Below, one piece after another: positions 28,201-36,743 of a stretch of DNA of 64,000 bases (positions are counted from its first letter, which is position 1; each line of letters opens with the position of its first letter). The DNA comes from Oxyruncus cristatus (lineage: Eukaryota; Chordata; Aves; Passeriformes; Cotingidae). The notes under the pieces were generated by a model. That model did no database searches and was not told the origin of the DNA. It worked only from the letters and a program-made list of their open reading frames with translations. Made by a program: the position numbers and the translations under genes. The DNA is taken from the NCBI GenBank assembly GCA_013399855.1, contig VXAY01002056.1, positions 710,031 through 774,030 of the forward strand, given 5' to 3'.

Positions 28201-29733
28201 GGTGCACAACCCCAGGGACTTACTGTGATTAGGAGCCACTATTCTCCTTCTCCTGCTCCTTCTGGGAAGGGGAGTTACTTCAGCCTTTTCCATGGAACAT
28301 GCTGGATTTCCAGTTACCCTATCAGCTGTTCTGGACCATAAGTGAAGAGCCAAACCCATCCTGTTTGTTCAGTGGACACAGAAGTCCTGGCTTTGTTGCC
28401 CTGTCCATGACTGGCCAAGCCTGCCCAGCCAAGGGAACAAAACAGACTCTCCTGCCTTTGTGACTTGGAAGTACAGGCAAAGACAATAAAGCTTTGCAAG
28501 TTCTGCCTGAGCATGACATGCTCTGCCCTGTGTGCTCAGTACACAGACTGAGGAGATGACTAGGCAGAAGTAGTTTAGAGTAAGAAGGGGAAAAAAAAAG
28601 AAAAATATTAAACTCCTAATAGTAAAGTAATGGGACGTTTGTAGTAATATATTGTTGTTATTGACTTTCTGTAGTGGAGATCATTCATTCATTCATCCAG
28701 TTTTCCTGTTTCGTTCTGTACTTCAGCCATTTGATATCAGAAACAGGACAGGACAGTTTGACCTGACACTAAATTTTGCACCACACAAACAGGAGAACCT
28801 CACTCATCTTATCTGGCCAAGTCAGAAAAGTCTCAGTGTGTTTTATTAGAGTATGGAGTAGGAAATATTGCTCAGCTAGACCTGCTCTATTCCAGGTGTA
28901 ATGTATCCTAAGTGCTGTAAAAATTCACATGGGGCTGCTTGTCAAAATACTCCTGCCCATAACACAAAGCTTCCTACTCTGGTTTGCTGAATGGCAACTT
29001 CAGCCTATGTGGTTTCCAGTGAAAATCCATAGTAAATCAACTTTCTCTCAGATCATTGATGCAATCGGATCATGGGAAATTTAAACAGATAATTTAAGGT
29101 CCAATATGATATTTTCCTTGTGGCCAATATTCGCTGATACCAGTACTTAAGAGTAGTTCAGATTATTTTCTAAAAGGATATGATTATTGCTTACCTATAG
29201 TATACACTGTGCAATTACAGAAATTACTGATTTTTGATGCCTAAAGCTTAAATAATCCACAGTGCTGCCATGCAGACTAGAGCAGACCCGTATCAATTTA
29301 GCTGTAACACAATGCTCTTTAAAAGAACAGTGAAACTGTTACAAAAATCCAAGTGGATCCATTGGAAGGAAGCACTGGAAATTATGATTTATTCATCATC
29401 TAAAACTATCAGATGATTTTTTAGCTCCATATCTGATTTTTATAGGAAATGTATTGATATGAACACTTGGTGAAACTCTACAGTCTTGTGATATAGAAAA
29501 TGCGGTTTAGGTACAATTGTTTTGTTGGGCATTAAGATCTCTTAATTATGGTATTTATGGACATAATCCTGCTGAGTATTTCTGAGAAGCTCCTTTCTTC
29601 CTGTCCATGTTACTGGGAAGGGAGTGTGTCTGTGAGGGAAGTCCTTAGACTCTCAGGAAGGCAATAATGGTTGGTCTTTTCTTGTTTTCCTGGTCCAGTT
29701 CGTAAAAAGCGGGTGGAAGGAGAGCGGCAGTAG
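10112..29733 (+). CDS. TMOD2: Tropomodulin-2 (neuronal tropomodulin), complete, nine coding exons
   Basis: Tropomodulins cap the slow-growing (pointed) end of actin filaments and bind tropomyosin; TMOD2 is the mainly neuronal isoform. Coding exons: 10112-10237, 11848-12004, 22959-23081, 23627-23713, 26306-26436, 27065-27172, 27453-27596, 27922-28066, 29699-29733. Every intron is GT-AG and phases agree. The total is 1056 nt, giving 351 residues plus TAG, equal to the length of human TMOD2. Seen in order: an N-terminal tropomyosin-binding helix ([15 protein letters not shown]), the actin-binding segment ([28 protein letters not shown]), a second tropomyosin-binding helix ([20 protein letters not shown]), a variable linker, a leucine-rich-repeat domain (about 165-340) and a basic tail ([11 protein letters not shown]). 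TMOD2 is preferred over TMOD3 by the AVLGVHN/NNPKF segment, the [21 protein letters not shown] context and the tail. The ATG has a good context (GCC before it). No frameshift or premature stop is seen. Confidence 0.95.
10238..11847. other. TMOD2 intron after first coding exon
   Basis: 1.6 kb bounded by GTTAGT and CTCCTCCACAG. It contains scattered open frames of up to 110 codons on both strands with no family resemblance and no recognisable repeat. I see nothing else in it. Confidence 0.8.
11848..12004 (+). CDS. TMOD2: TMOD2 coding exon 2 (residues 43-95)
   Basis: Reads [13 protein letters not shown], then [19 protein letters not shown] and [15 protein letters not shown], and ends in phase 1 before GTACTG. 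This is the most conserved N-terminal block of tropomodulins, corresponding to the tropomyosin-dependent actin-binding segment. A 181-codon open frame on the opposite strand is a shadow of this exon plus intron. Confidence 0.95.
12005..22958. other. Large TMOD2 intron (about 11 kb)
   Basis: The largest intron of the coding region. It contains a 49-base-period direct duplication at 14559-14642 and a purine-rich block near 17340-17640 that leaves a long open frame on the minus strand. No coding exon, RNA gene or clear transposon was recognised. An 89-codon frame at 22411-22680 lies about 280 bases before the next exon but matches nothing I know. Confidence 0.75.
14559..14642. repeat. Direct duplication, two identical 35-base copies
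   Basis: The 35 bases at 14559-14593 recur exactly at 14608-14642, a 49-base period with a 14-base unique spacer. The unit includes GTGTATAATTAGAAATGGG. Identity across the copies suggests a recent local duplication within the TMOD2 intron. Confidence 0.95.
22959..23081 (+). CDS. TMOD2: TMOD2 coding exon 3 (residues 95-136)
   Basis: Enters in phase 1 after CTTCTCTCAG and reads [17 protein letters not shown], then [19 protein letters not shown] and YDLA, leaving in phase 1 at GTTAGA. This is the second tropomyosin-binding helix, with the conserved DPELEEAL and DTELYDLA blocks found in all tropomodulins. A CR1 fragment begins only about 110 bases after the donor. Confidence 0.95.
23082..23626. 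other. TMOD2 intron containing a CR1 fragment
   Basis: A 545-base intron between GTTAGA and ACACATTTCAG. More than a third of it is the CR1 fragment listed separately. The rest is unremarkable. Confidence 0.85.
23190..23400 (+). mobile_element. CR1 LINE 3'-end fragment (older subfamily), + orientation
   Basis: The order of phrases follows the CR1 3' region: a TATTAGGGAAGAAA-like start, AAGTTACCCAAAGAGATTGT, ATCCCTGGATGTTTTCAGGA, CAGACAAAGCCATGGCTGAC, then GGACAAGATGACC and TTCCTTCCAGC. It carries many substitutions and small indels, so it is an old 5'-truncated copy. It lies inside a TMOD2 intron in the sense direction. Confidence 0.85.
23627..23713 (+). CDS. TMOD2: TMOD2 coding exon 4 (residues 136-165, linker)
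   Basis: Reads [18 protein letters not shown], then [11 protein letters not shown], and leaves in phase 1 at GTAAGC; the split codon completes as Asn with the next exon (NVVKGEK). It encodes the end of the second tropomyosin helix and the variable linker to the leucine-rich-repeat domain. The linker is the part that most clearly differs between isoforms, and here it is TMOD2-like rather than TMOD3-like. Confidence 0.93.
23714..26305. other. TMOD2 intron
   Basis: 2.6 kb between GTAAGC and GTGTTGCAG. No repeat family, RNA gene or convincing coding exon was recognised. Open frames are short and without recognisable similarity. Confidence 0.8.
26306..26436 (+). CDS. TMOD2: TMOD2 coding exon 5 (residues 165-208)
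   Basis: Reads [34 protein letters not shown] and TEINLNNIK, ending in phase 0 at [16 protein letters not shown] and INLNNIK are hallmark tropomodulin motifs at the entry to the leucine-rich-repeat domain. The reverse frame here is a shadow. Confidence 0.95.
26437..27064. other. TMOD2 intron
   Basis: 0.63 kb between GTAGAT and CTTATTGTAG. Nothing else is recognised. Confidence 0.8.
27065..27172 (+). CDS. TMOD2: TMOD2 coding exon 6 (residues 209-244)
   Basis: Exactly 36 codons, phase 0 to phase 0: [36 protein letters not shown]. It encodes one leucine-rich-repeat-like unit with the conserved [13 protein letters not shown] block. The donor is GTAAGT. Confidence 0.95.
27453..27596 (+). CDS. 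TMOD2: TMOD2 coding exon 7 (residues 245-292)
   Basis: Exactly 48 codons, phase 0 to phase 0: [48 protein letters not shown]. It encodes leucine-rich-repeat units ([16 protein letters not shown]). GTGIL supports TMOD2; from memory human TMOD3 has GVGIL here. Confidence 0.95.
27597..27921. other. Short TMOD2 intron (325 bases)
   Basis: Bounded by GTAAAG and TTGCCAACAG. Open frames crossing it on both strands are read-through from the exon and have no independent support. Confidence 0.85.
27922..28066 (+). CDS. TMOD2: TMOD2 coding exon 8 (residues 293-341)
   Basis: Reads [48 protein letters not shown], leaving in phase 1 at GTAAGA. It encodes the last leucine-rich-repeat unit and the C-terminal helix. 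[13 protein letters not shown] is highly conserved and contributes to the second actin-binding site in the family. Confidence 0.95.
28067..29698. other. TMOD2 last intron
   Basis: 1.6 kb between GTAAGA and TTCCTGGTCCAG. AT-rich, with a short ATTC run near 28680-28697. No other feature is recognised. Confidence 0.8.
29699..29733 (+). CDS. TMOD2: TMOD2 terminal coding exon (residues 341-351 and stop)
   Basis: The split Val codon (G+TT) is followed by [10 protein letters not shown] and TAG. The basic tail matches the tropomodulin C terminus (VRKKRVE in TMOD2). The preceding CTGGTCCAG is a good acceptor. Confidence 0.92.
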
Positions 29734-31846
29734 CCACGTCGTGGAGGATACAAGCCAAGAGTGGGGGCCACCACCAACTGCAATCTGAGTGCTCACTGCT
29801 CCAAGGGGAAGGCACTGGAAAACCATTACAGTGGGAGTTGCTCATTTCTGTCAATGTCTCCTTCTAACCTTGAAAACAGAGCCTGTTGATTTTCAATTTT
29901 CACGGTTAATTTACTTCTTATGAGAAAGGTTCATAGTTGGTTTGATTTTGATGAAAACAAAAAATGGTTTGCAATATCTGAAGCCAATATGCAGCATCTT
30001 AACTGTGTTGCTCAGCATAACATATAGTGACTCTGACCCTTATTTTAGACACTTTTTGATATGTTAAAATATGACCTTGTGTATGGATAAGGGATTCTCT
30101 GCTGAAAATAGAAATTTTAGAGCCAAGTTCTGCAATGCCTTATGTTTGTGAATAATCCTGACTTATGTGTATAGTCCTGCTGAACTGAATCCTGCCAGGG
30201 GCTGCTCCCAGGAGTAGAACTAGTAATGCCAGTACAGGTTTGCAGGTTCACACCCATGAGCCTCCTCCTGCAGTGGGATCTGGGCAGCTGGAACCACACT
30301 GGAACAGCACCCATCTCCCTTGTTGGGTCTCCACCCGTCCAGCTCCAAGTGCAGGATCATGCCTAGACGTACAAGCATTGTCAAAGCGTACTTGTTTACA
30401 CGAGCTTAAGTTAGGTGGATCATTTTGCAACGTTACACTGATGATTTTTGTCCTTACTCCACGTTGTAAATTAATATTAGTGCTGCCAATCCTATAGACA
30501 TTGAATGTTTTGAGTTTTTTTCTAGGCCAACAAGTTTTTGTTTGCTACTAGAATGCACAGTTTACAGCTAATCTTAACCTAAACAAGTATTCTGAGCAAT
30601 ATTTGTTTTGCTTTGAGCCATGAGTTTGACTTTTTTAGTTCTGGTATTTATGTACATTTGTTAGTATTATAGAACTGTTCTCAGGACCTTTTAGATAAAG
30701 ATTAATTAAATATTTAATCCAGGACAGACACTGTGCTACCAGGAAAAATACATTAAAGGGGTAGTTTTGACAGCTACATAACCTACATTTATAGGCTGCA
30801 GTTGAGGTTTGTCCCTATATGACAAGGCACAAGGGTTTTTGTGTCAGTGCTTATCTGAATAAGGGCAGATTTAAGCATATGCACAAATGCTTTGCTAAAT
30901 CAGGGCCTTGACTCAGATGCTGGACATAATCCTAACCCAGTGGATAACACTCATGAAGCAGCAGCTAACCCAATGCTCAACAGCGTTGAAATTTTAGTGA
31001 GAATTCAGTCTGGTGTTTCATTTTATGTGTTTTACAGTCTAAAACTATTCTCTGCCACTGTTTTATCACTGCCAACAGTTGATTGACAGCCAGAGGTTCA
31101 TTTTGGTTACATGTGTGCATGCTGTAAGAGCTGAGGGACGCTCAGGTCAGGTGTGTCACACATACCAAGGCTTCCAGAAAGGGGCAGAAATGCACCCGGG
31201 GCTGGTGCTGTTACCTGGGACACACTGGCCTCTCCTCTGAGAGCAGGGATGAAGCACTGCTTCCTTGGGACAATGCTGGAGGTCACAGTCACTGCAGCTT
31301 CTCCTGACCCAGGGGGGAGAGCTGTGAGCCGCTGTGCAGCTGGGCATCCAGGGATTAGAAACCTGGGGAGCCCCAGGAGCAGTCGGTAAATGCTTGACAC
31401 ACTTCCCGGAGTGATGTTTTCATGACCAGAGCTGGGGTGCAAGCTAACAGGATGAACCCTCCCTCTGTGCCTTCTGTAACAGAAATGAGTAGGTCCAAGC
31501 AACACTTTCTGTTGGATGCTGGTCTTCATACTGGGGTTCAAAGTAAATAACACTGATGTAAATCCTACTTAAAATAGTTTGCTAAAGTGGTCTGCTGAGC
31601 TGGGATATAAAGTACAGTAGCCACAGTTTACTTCCCTGAGAGCTCCCAGTCTCTACAATTTCCTCCACTCCTTCACTTCCTCAGAATAAACTGAAACCTT
31701 TGCTTTGCAAGTAGAAGACATAACACACGGGGGAGTCTTGGTGAGATTTTCCCTGGATCCATGCAGGATTGGCTGTGAAAAAATTTGATATCCCATTAAA
31801 AAAAACTACAAGTTCTGTAATACAGTAATAACTCTGCATGGGTTTC

Positions 31847-31852
31847 AATAAA
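31847..31852 (+). terminator. Candidate poly(A) signal AATAAA (proximal)
   Basis: Canonical hexamer about 2.1 kb after the TMOD2 stop, followed by AGTCTTTAAC and ordinary sequence. It is one of several possible 3' ends. Confidence 0.35.
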
Positions 31853-33172
31853 GTCTTTAACACCCATTTGGCTTACCAGGGGAATACTGGGCTTTTGCAG
31901 CATCAAGTTTCATGGGTAGGAAGAATCCTTATCCACAAAACCTAAAGATTATGTTACTGACAAACTTCAGTGATAGGAATCATACTGCCCCTAATTTCTT
32001 CTTCTTTTCCTTTGATCCAACCAGGGGAATCCCAACTATCAATCACTTTTTTTGAGATTTCTTTTTAATGGTTACTTTTTTTTAAGAGTGGTACGTGTTT
32101 AAGGGAAACAAGTGCAATCCATTTCTAGTCTTAATTGCCATTTAAAGTGTTGGTATTTGCATGCAGCAGTTTTGCAAGGGTGGATTGGTCTGACTGCTTC
32201 GTGGTGTCTGCAGCATGTCACCCTGTATAGCTTTGCCCAGAGCCACACGAGTGGTCACAGAGCCAGGTGGCCCCATCCGTGTCAGCTACAGTTTTGCATC
32301 ATGGACAAAGGCACCTGGCTGGGGAAAGCCCTTCAGGCTCTCCCTCCCTTCACCACGTTTCCTCTGAAGGGAGGACTCCTCAGGCACTCTGAGAGGATCA
32401 TCTCAAACACCAGCCCCACCGCGTGCCCGCAGGCAGGGCCTGGAGCTGTGCACGCCGTGGCCGGGGACCTGGGAGGTCAGGTTCCTTCCAGCCTGCATGA
32501 GGAGAACTCCTAATCCCTGGCCATTTTCTCCAGGCAGCTGCTGCCAGCCCCTACCAGGGGGCTCGGTGACCAGGGATGTCTTTGTCCTGCCTCTTCTGTG
32601 TGCTCCACACAAGGGCTTGGTTGTCACCGGCCTTGAGCATCACCAGCCAGACGCTGCAACAATATAAAGATCTGTTCAATGCAACAACAGCGCATGATGG
32701 TGATGCTTGAAGGCAGATTTTCATACTAATATAGGATTACTTAGCTGGTTAAAAATCTCTGCAACTAACATGAAGGGGGGCAGGATGTGACTAGTTATTT
32801 CATATCCTACTTTCAGGCAACACCTGGCATTGTCAATGCTGGATGGGGAACAGGGACAGAAGAGTCCTTTTTTCTTAAGCAAACATTCAGGAGTAACTTT
32901 GTCTATTTTTGCACATTGCTTCTCATGTCGACTGCTTCAGTTTGGTTTGTATTTTTTATACATTTTTTTCATGGAAAAGCTCAACTTTGTGCTTGTCCTA
33001 ACACACATGTGAAGTGTAGTGTGCACTGAGGACTGTACGTGTACATGTATAGATGAAGGTGTTATCTCTGGAACAAAAGCAATTGCATGCTCACAGTGTG
33101 GTGCATATTACTCAAGAGGAAGAGAATTATCACGCTATGTAACAGTGACTCCCCAGCATCGTGGGTTTTCTA

Positions 33173-33178
33173 AATAAA
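33173..33178 (+). terminator. Candidate poly(A) signal AATAAA (distal)
   Basis: Canonical hexamer about 3.4 kb after the TMOD2 stop, followed within about 40 bases by T-rich and TG-containing sequence. It lies just upstream of the CR1 fragment at 33.48 kb. Confidence 0.35.
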
Positions 33179-33477
33179 TCTGCATAAAGGATTTGGCTTT
33201 TGCAATTTCTCATGGGTTTGTGCCTTGAATCAAGCCTCCCTTGATGCTGTGACATCAGATTAAGCAGCTTTCTCTACTGTGGCTCTTGCAGCTTTCACTC
33301 ATCTGGATTACCTGCTAGGTTTCACCTTCTCTTACCCCCACCTTACATGCACTGGGCTGGAGCTTTGTGAACAATGACTGTGTGCTCAGAACCAGGACTG
33401 GGAGCAGAGAAACCTGGATGCTCCTCACAGGTTTAACAGAAGCTCCCAGGTTTACATACCTAAGTCTATGGGGCCTG

Positions 33478-33955
33478 GTGAAACGCATCCCAGAGTCCTG
33501 AGGGAATTGGCTGATGTAGTTGCCGAGCCACCCTCCGTGATACCTGAAAAGTCACGGCCAGCAGGTAAATCCCTGGTGACTCGAAAACTGAAAACTTACT
33601 TTTAAAAAAGGGTAGAAAGGAGGACCCTGGGAACTACTGACCTTCCAGGCTCACCTCAGTGCCCAGGAAGATCATGGAACAGATCTTCCTAAAAGTTGTA
33701 CTAAGGCACAAGGAGAACAGGTTGGTGATTTGAGACAGCCAGCACAGCTTCACTCTCAGCTGGTTTGTGTATGACCCCAAGCTGAGTGGTTGACACACCT
33801 GAGGAACAGGATACCTTCCAGAGGGACCTGGAAAAGCTGGAGAAGTGGGGCCCTGTGAACCTCACGAGGTTCAACAAGGCCAAGTGCACAGTCCTGCAGA
33901 GAAGAATCTGAGAGTAGTGCCGGATGAAAAGCTGGACATGAGTCTGCATGTATTT
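33478..33955 (+). mobile_element. CR1 LINE ORF2 (reverse transcriptase, 3' part) remnant
   Basis: Phrases appear in CR1 ORF2 order: CTGAGGGAATTGGCTGATGT, AAAAAGGGTAGAAAGGAGGA, AGGAAGATCATGGAACAGAT, GAGACAGCCAGCACAGCTTC, then a jump to CCAAGCTGAGTGG, CCAGAGGGACCTGG, GAGGTTCAACAAGGCCAAGT and GATGAAAAGCTGGACATGAG. The catalytic middle of the RT region is missing between about 33757 and 33775, and another piece is missing near 33899. The reading frame is destroyed. It is a dead copy, 5' truncated and without the CR1 3' terminus. Confidence 0.9.
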
Positions 33956-36726
33956 TGAAATTATGTGACAGCACAGTAACAGATCTCTGCAGGCTGCTGT
34001 CTTTTTTGAAGTATAAAATGAGTGCAATTTATAAAAATCTGCTGCCATTGGGGCTCCAAAGACTAGATTTCATATTTTCTTCATCATTAGCTCAGGAAAG
34101 AGAGAGATTTCACTGTTTTGCAAAATTTAGAATCCAATTTAACTGTGTGCTGTTGCAGGAGCAAAAACCACTATTGTCTGACCAGGATCCAAAACATAGC
34201 AGAAGCATTATATCCAATTACCCCTCCTCAGCTAGCTTCTACTTGGAAAGCCTGCAAAGTGGGCTTTCTGTGAGCATCAGGTAGAGAGACGAGTATTTCC
34301 TACCCTCTGTTCTCCACATGGTGTCTCAGCAGTTTTCCATATGGCACCTCATTAGAATTTGACACCAAGAACTTAAACCAATTTCTTCCACAGTATACAC
34401 AGCTCTAAAGCTTCAAGGGACTCCAGTGCATTGTGGAGTGCCTGAAGGCATGAGCTGAGTTAGGTGGCCCTAAGAATCTATGTTGCATTTAAAAAAATGC
34501 TGCAAAATACACATAACCACACATGCATAAGGACAATTGAAAAGGAAATGTCAGGACATCTCTGAAATGTCAGGACATCTCATCAGAGCAGACAATTTGC
34601 TCTCCAAAACCCTAGAGAAGTTCACAGTTAACCCACAAAGAAACAAAACACCTTCTCTAACCATTTTAAGAGTGCCTTTACTTCTGTCAATACTTTAAAT
34701 CTGAAATCTCACAATATCTTTCTTCTTCTCATCCATGTCAATAAATGGTTGAGACCAAGAAAATGAGGAAATACCATAGTAAAAGAAGAGGAGGTATCTG
34801 TGTCCCAGTATGTGGTTCTGTTGGGATTTGCAGAGCCTAACATCAGAGGGAGTGCTCATGGGAACTATGCAGCACAATTCCCAGATGCTCAGTCATAAGG
34901 GAATCAGAGAATACAGCTGCAGTGAGGTCACACACTATTTCCTATCTCCAAGGCAGGGTTTTACTTCTACAAAATTCATAGCTCTTACAAAAAGACTGAT
35001 TTTGGTCCTGTATCCCTTTCATTACAGGGGTTGTGTTCAAGTCCCTTGGAATTTTGACTATGAATGCAATATATGCCAAAGAACACAGATACTGTATCCC
35101 ACCTTATCACTCTGAACCTTTATTTTAGAAATCAGCTTCTTCCCTTGCACTCACTTTTTTTCAGAATGAAAATTTCATGTACAAACAATTGAAAATCTAC
35201 GAACTTACAAAGAGAGGATTGATACTATTCTTAGTCTCTGAGCTTCCATCTTCACATCTTTCCTATTCTGATCTATTCAATCCTCTCCCAAGCCTGAGCA
35301 ACAGCAGTGCAAACCCCAGGTGATCCGTATTCTGCAAGGAATGCCAGGTCAGTCTCCCCGTGAATGTGATATGGAGCGACAGCCTGAACTGCACCAACTG
35401 CATTTACCCCTTGCCCATCCATCTCCTGCTGCTGCCATGCAGGAGGTCCCTCTCTTGTGCATCGACCCAAAAGCAAAATCTCAATTTTGAATGATACGGG
35501 GAGTTTTAATACAAGATCAAAGAATGAGGTGCGGGCTGACTGAACCTCCTGCCACACTGCAGTAGCTCTGCTCTGTTGGCTTGTGTGTCTCTCTAGTCAC
35601 AGCCAGGAGCCCTGTGCTCTCTGCCCAACACAAACTGCTGCCAAACCTGCAGCAGGCTGGCATGGAAATGCAGCTCATGGAGAGCAAGGACTGCTGGGGA
35701 GAGGAACCACAGGGCAAGGGTATGGGGCTGTTGGACAGAAAGCACAAAACTGGGCAGCTCTCAAATCAACTTTTTAGCTATTTTAATAGAGGACAGCATT
35801 TGCACATTAAAACCAACAATCTGTTTCAGCTATAGCAAATGTACATTTCTCTGAATGGAGCAGAATTGTCAATGGCCTTTGAGGCTTCCTTTTTGAGGAA
35901 GAGAACGGGGGGGTGGAAAAAACAGCAGAGTTGTGTTCAGCTGGTTCCCAGCCACAGGAAAGTGCTTTAAATATTCATGCTTTTCTTGTCCATTCCTGTA
36001 AAGCAGATGAGCACAAACAAAAGCAGCACAAGGGGCCTCTCTTAATGAGGGACTGTTTGTTTCTTATAGCCAGCTGCCTGACTTTATTGAGCCTGACATT
36101 AGGTAGACTCATTCAGTGAGCAAGGGAGGAGAAAACAAGGCAGTCAGATAAAGCAATTTCATGTATAGTTTCACACTCAGTCTTTTCTGATAATTACTGC
36201 ATTGACAATATATTGAAGAGAATCTGGAAGCAACATTTCATAGTTGCAAAATTGTTTATTTCCCAGCTGCCACCACAGATGCAGGTCACCTAAAAGCTGC
36301 CTAGATTCTCAATCTATGTTGGTGAACACTATATACAAAGAATTCCCCAGCCCTGAGAACCTTGAAAAATTATATACTCATCATCTACCTAAATTAGCTT
36401 GAAAAGCTTTCAGATGGTGATGGTGAAGAAGGAGGTCACTGTGTACGAGTGTCTGGTGAACTGGGGCATTGGCAATTCTTGGTTAGTTTGTGCTCAGCAA
36501 TGCTGGCACACTGCACACACTGGTGTTCATCATCCACACTAACTCACTTGCTTAAAGATTTAATGTGTTTTCTCGTCATTATAACAGTTCACATGACACT
36601 GCATCCAGCAACAGGAGCTGCTATGGAGGCTCCCCCCTTCCCGCCGCTGGCAGCAACACCAGACAGCACAGTCACTCTTCCATTCCTGCATTTTTTCCTG
36701 CATGTTTTTAGGCTGCTGGGGGGGGG
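33956..36726. other. Intergenic DNA up to the first N gap
   Basis: 2.8 kb with an 18-base direct duplication near 34545-34581. A 94-codon minus-strand open frame at 35273-35557 is better balanced in composition than most here, but I do not recognise it. No gene is called. Confidence 0.6.
34545..34581. repeat. Short tandem duplication (18-base unit, period 19)
   Basis: GAAATGTCAGGACATCTC occurs at 34545-34562 and again at 34564-34581, identical, with one T between. It is a small local duplication. Confidence 0.9.
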
Positions 36727-36743
36727 NNNNNNNNNNNNNNNNN
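36727..36743. other. Assembly gap (17 N) after a run of nine G
   Basis: Seventeen N follow GGGGGGGGG directly (36718-36726). The base run probably caused loss of sequence. Whether the two sides are truly adjacent and correctly oriented cannot be judged from the sequence. Confidence 0.98.

Larger units (their letters stand above)
29734..33190 (+). other. Probable TMOD2 3' UTR
   Basis: No gene-like open frame continues after the TMOD2 stop. AATAAA hexamers occur at 31847-31852 and 33173-33178, so a 3' UTR of about 2.1 or 3.5 kb is plausible, and both sites may be used. Mammalian TMOD2 has a long 3' UTR. The true end cannot be set from sequence alone. A 148-codon minus-strand frame at 31107-31553 is not recognised and is treated as chance. 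Confidence 0.5.

Noticed and set aside
31107..31553. 148-codon minus-strand frame in the probable TMOD2 3' UTR
   Set aside because: No known domain, splice context or promoter. The region is locally GC-rich and stop-poor.
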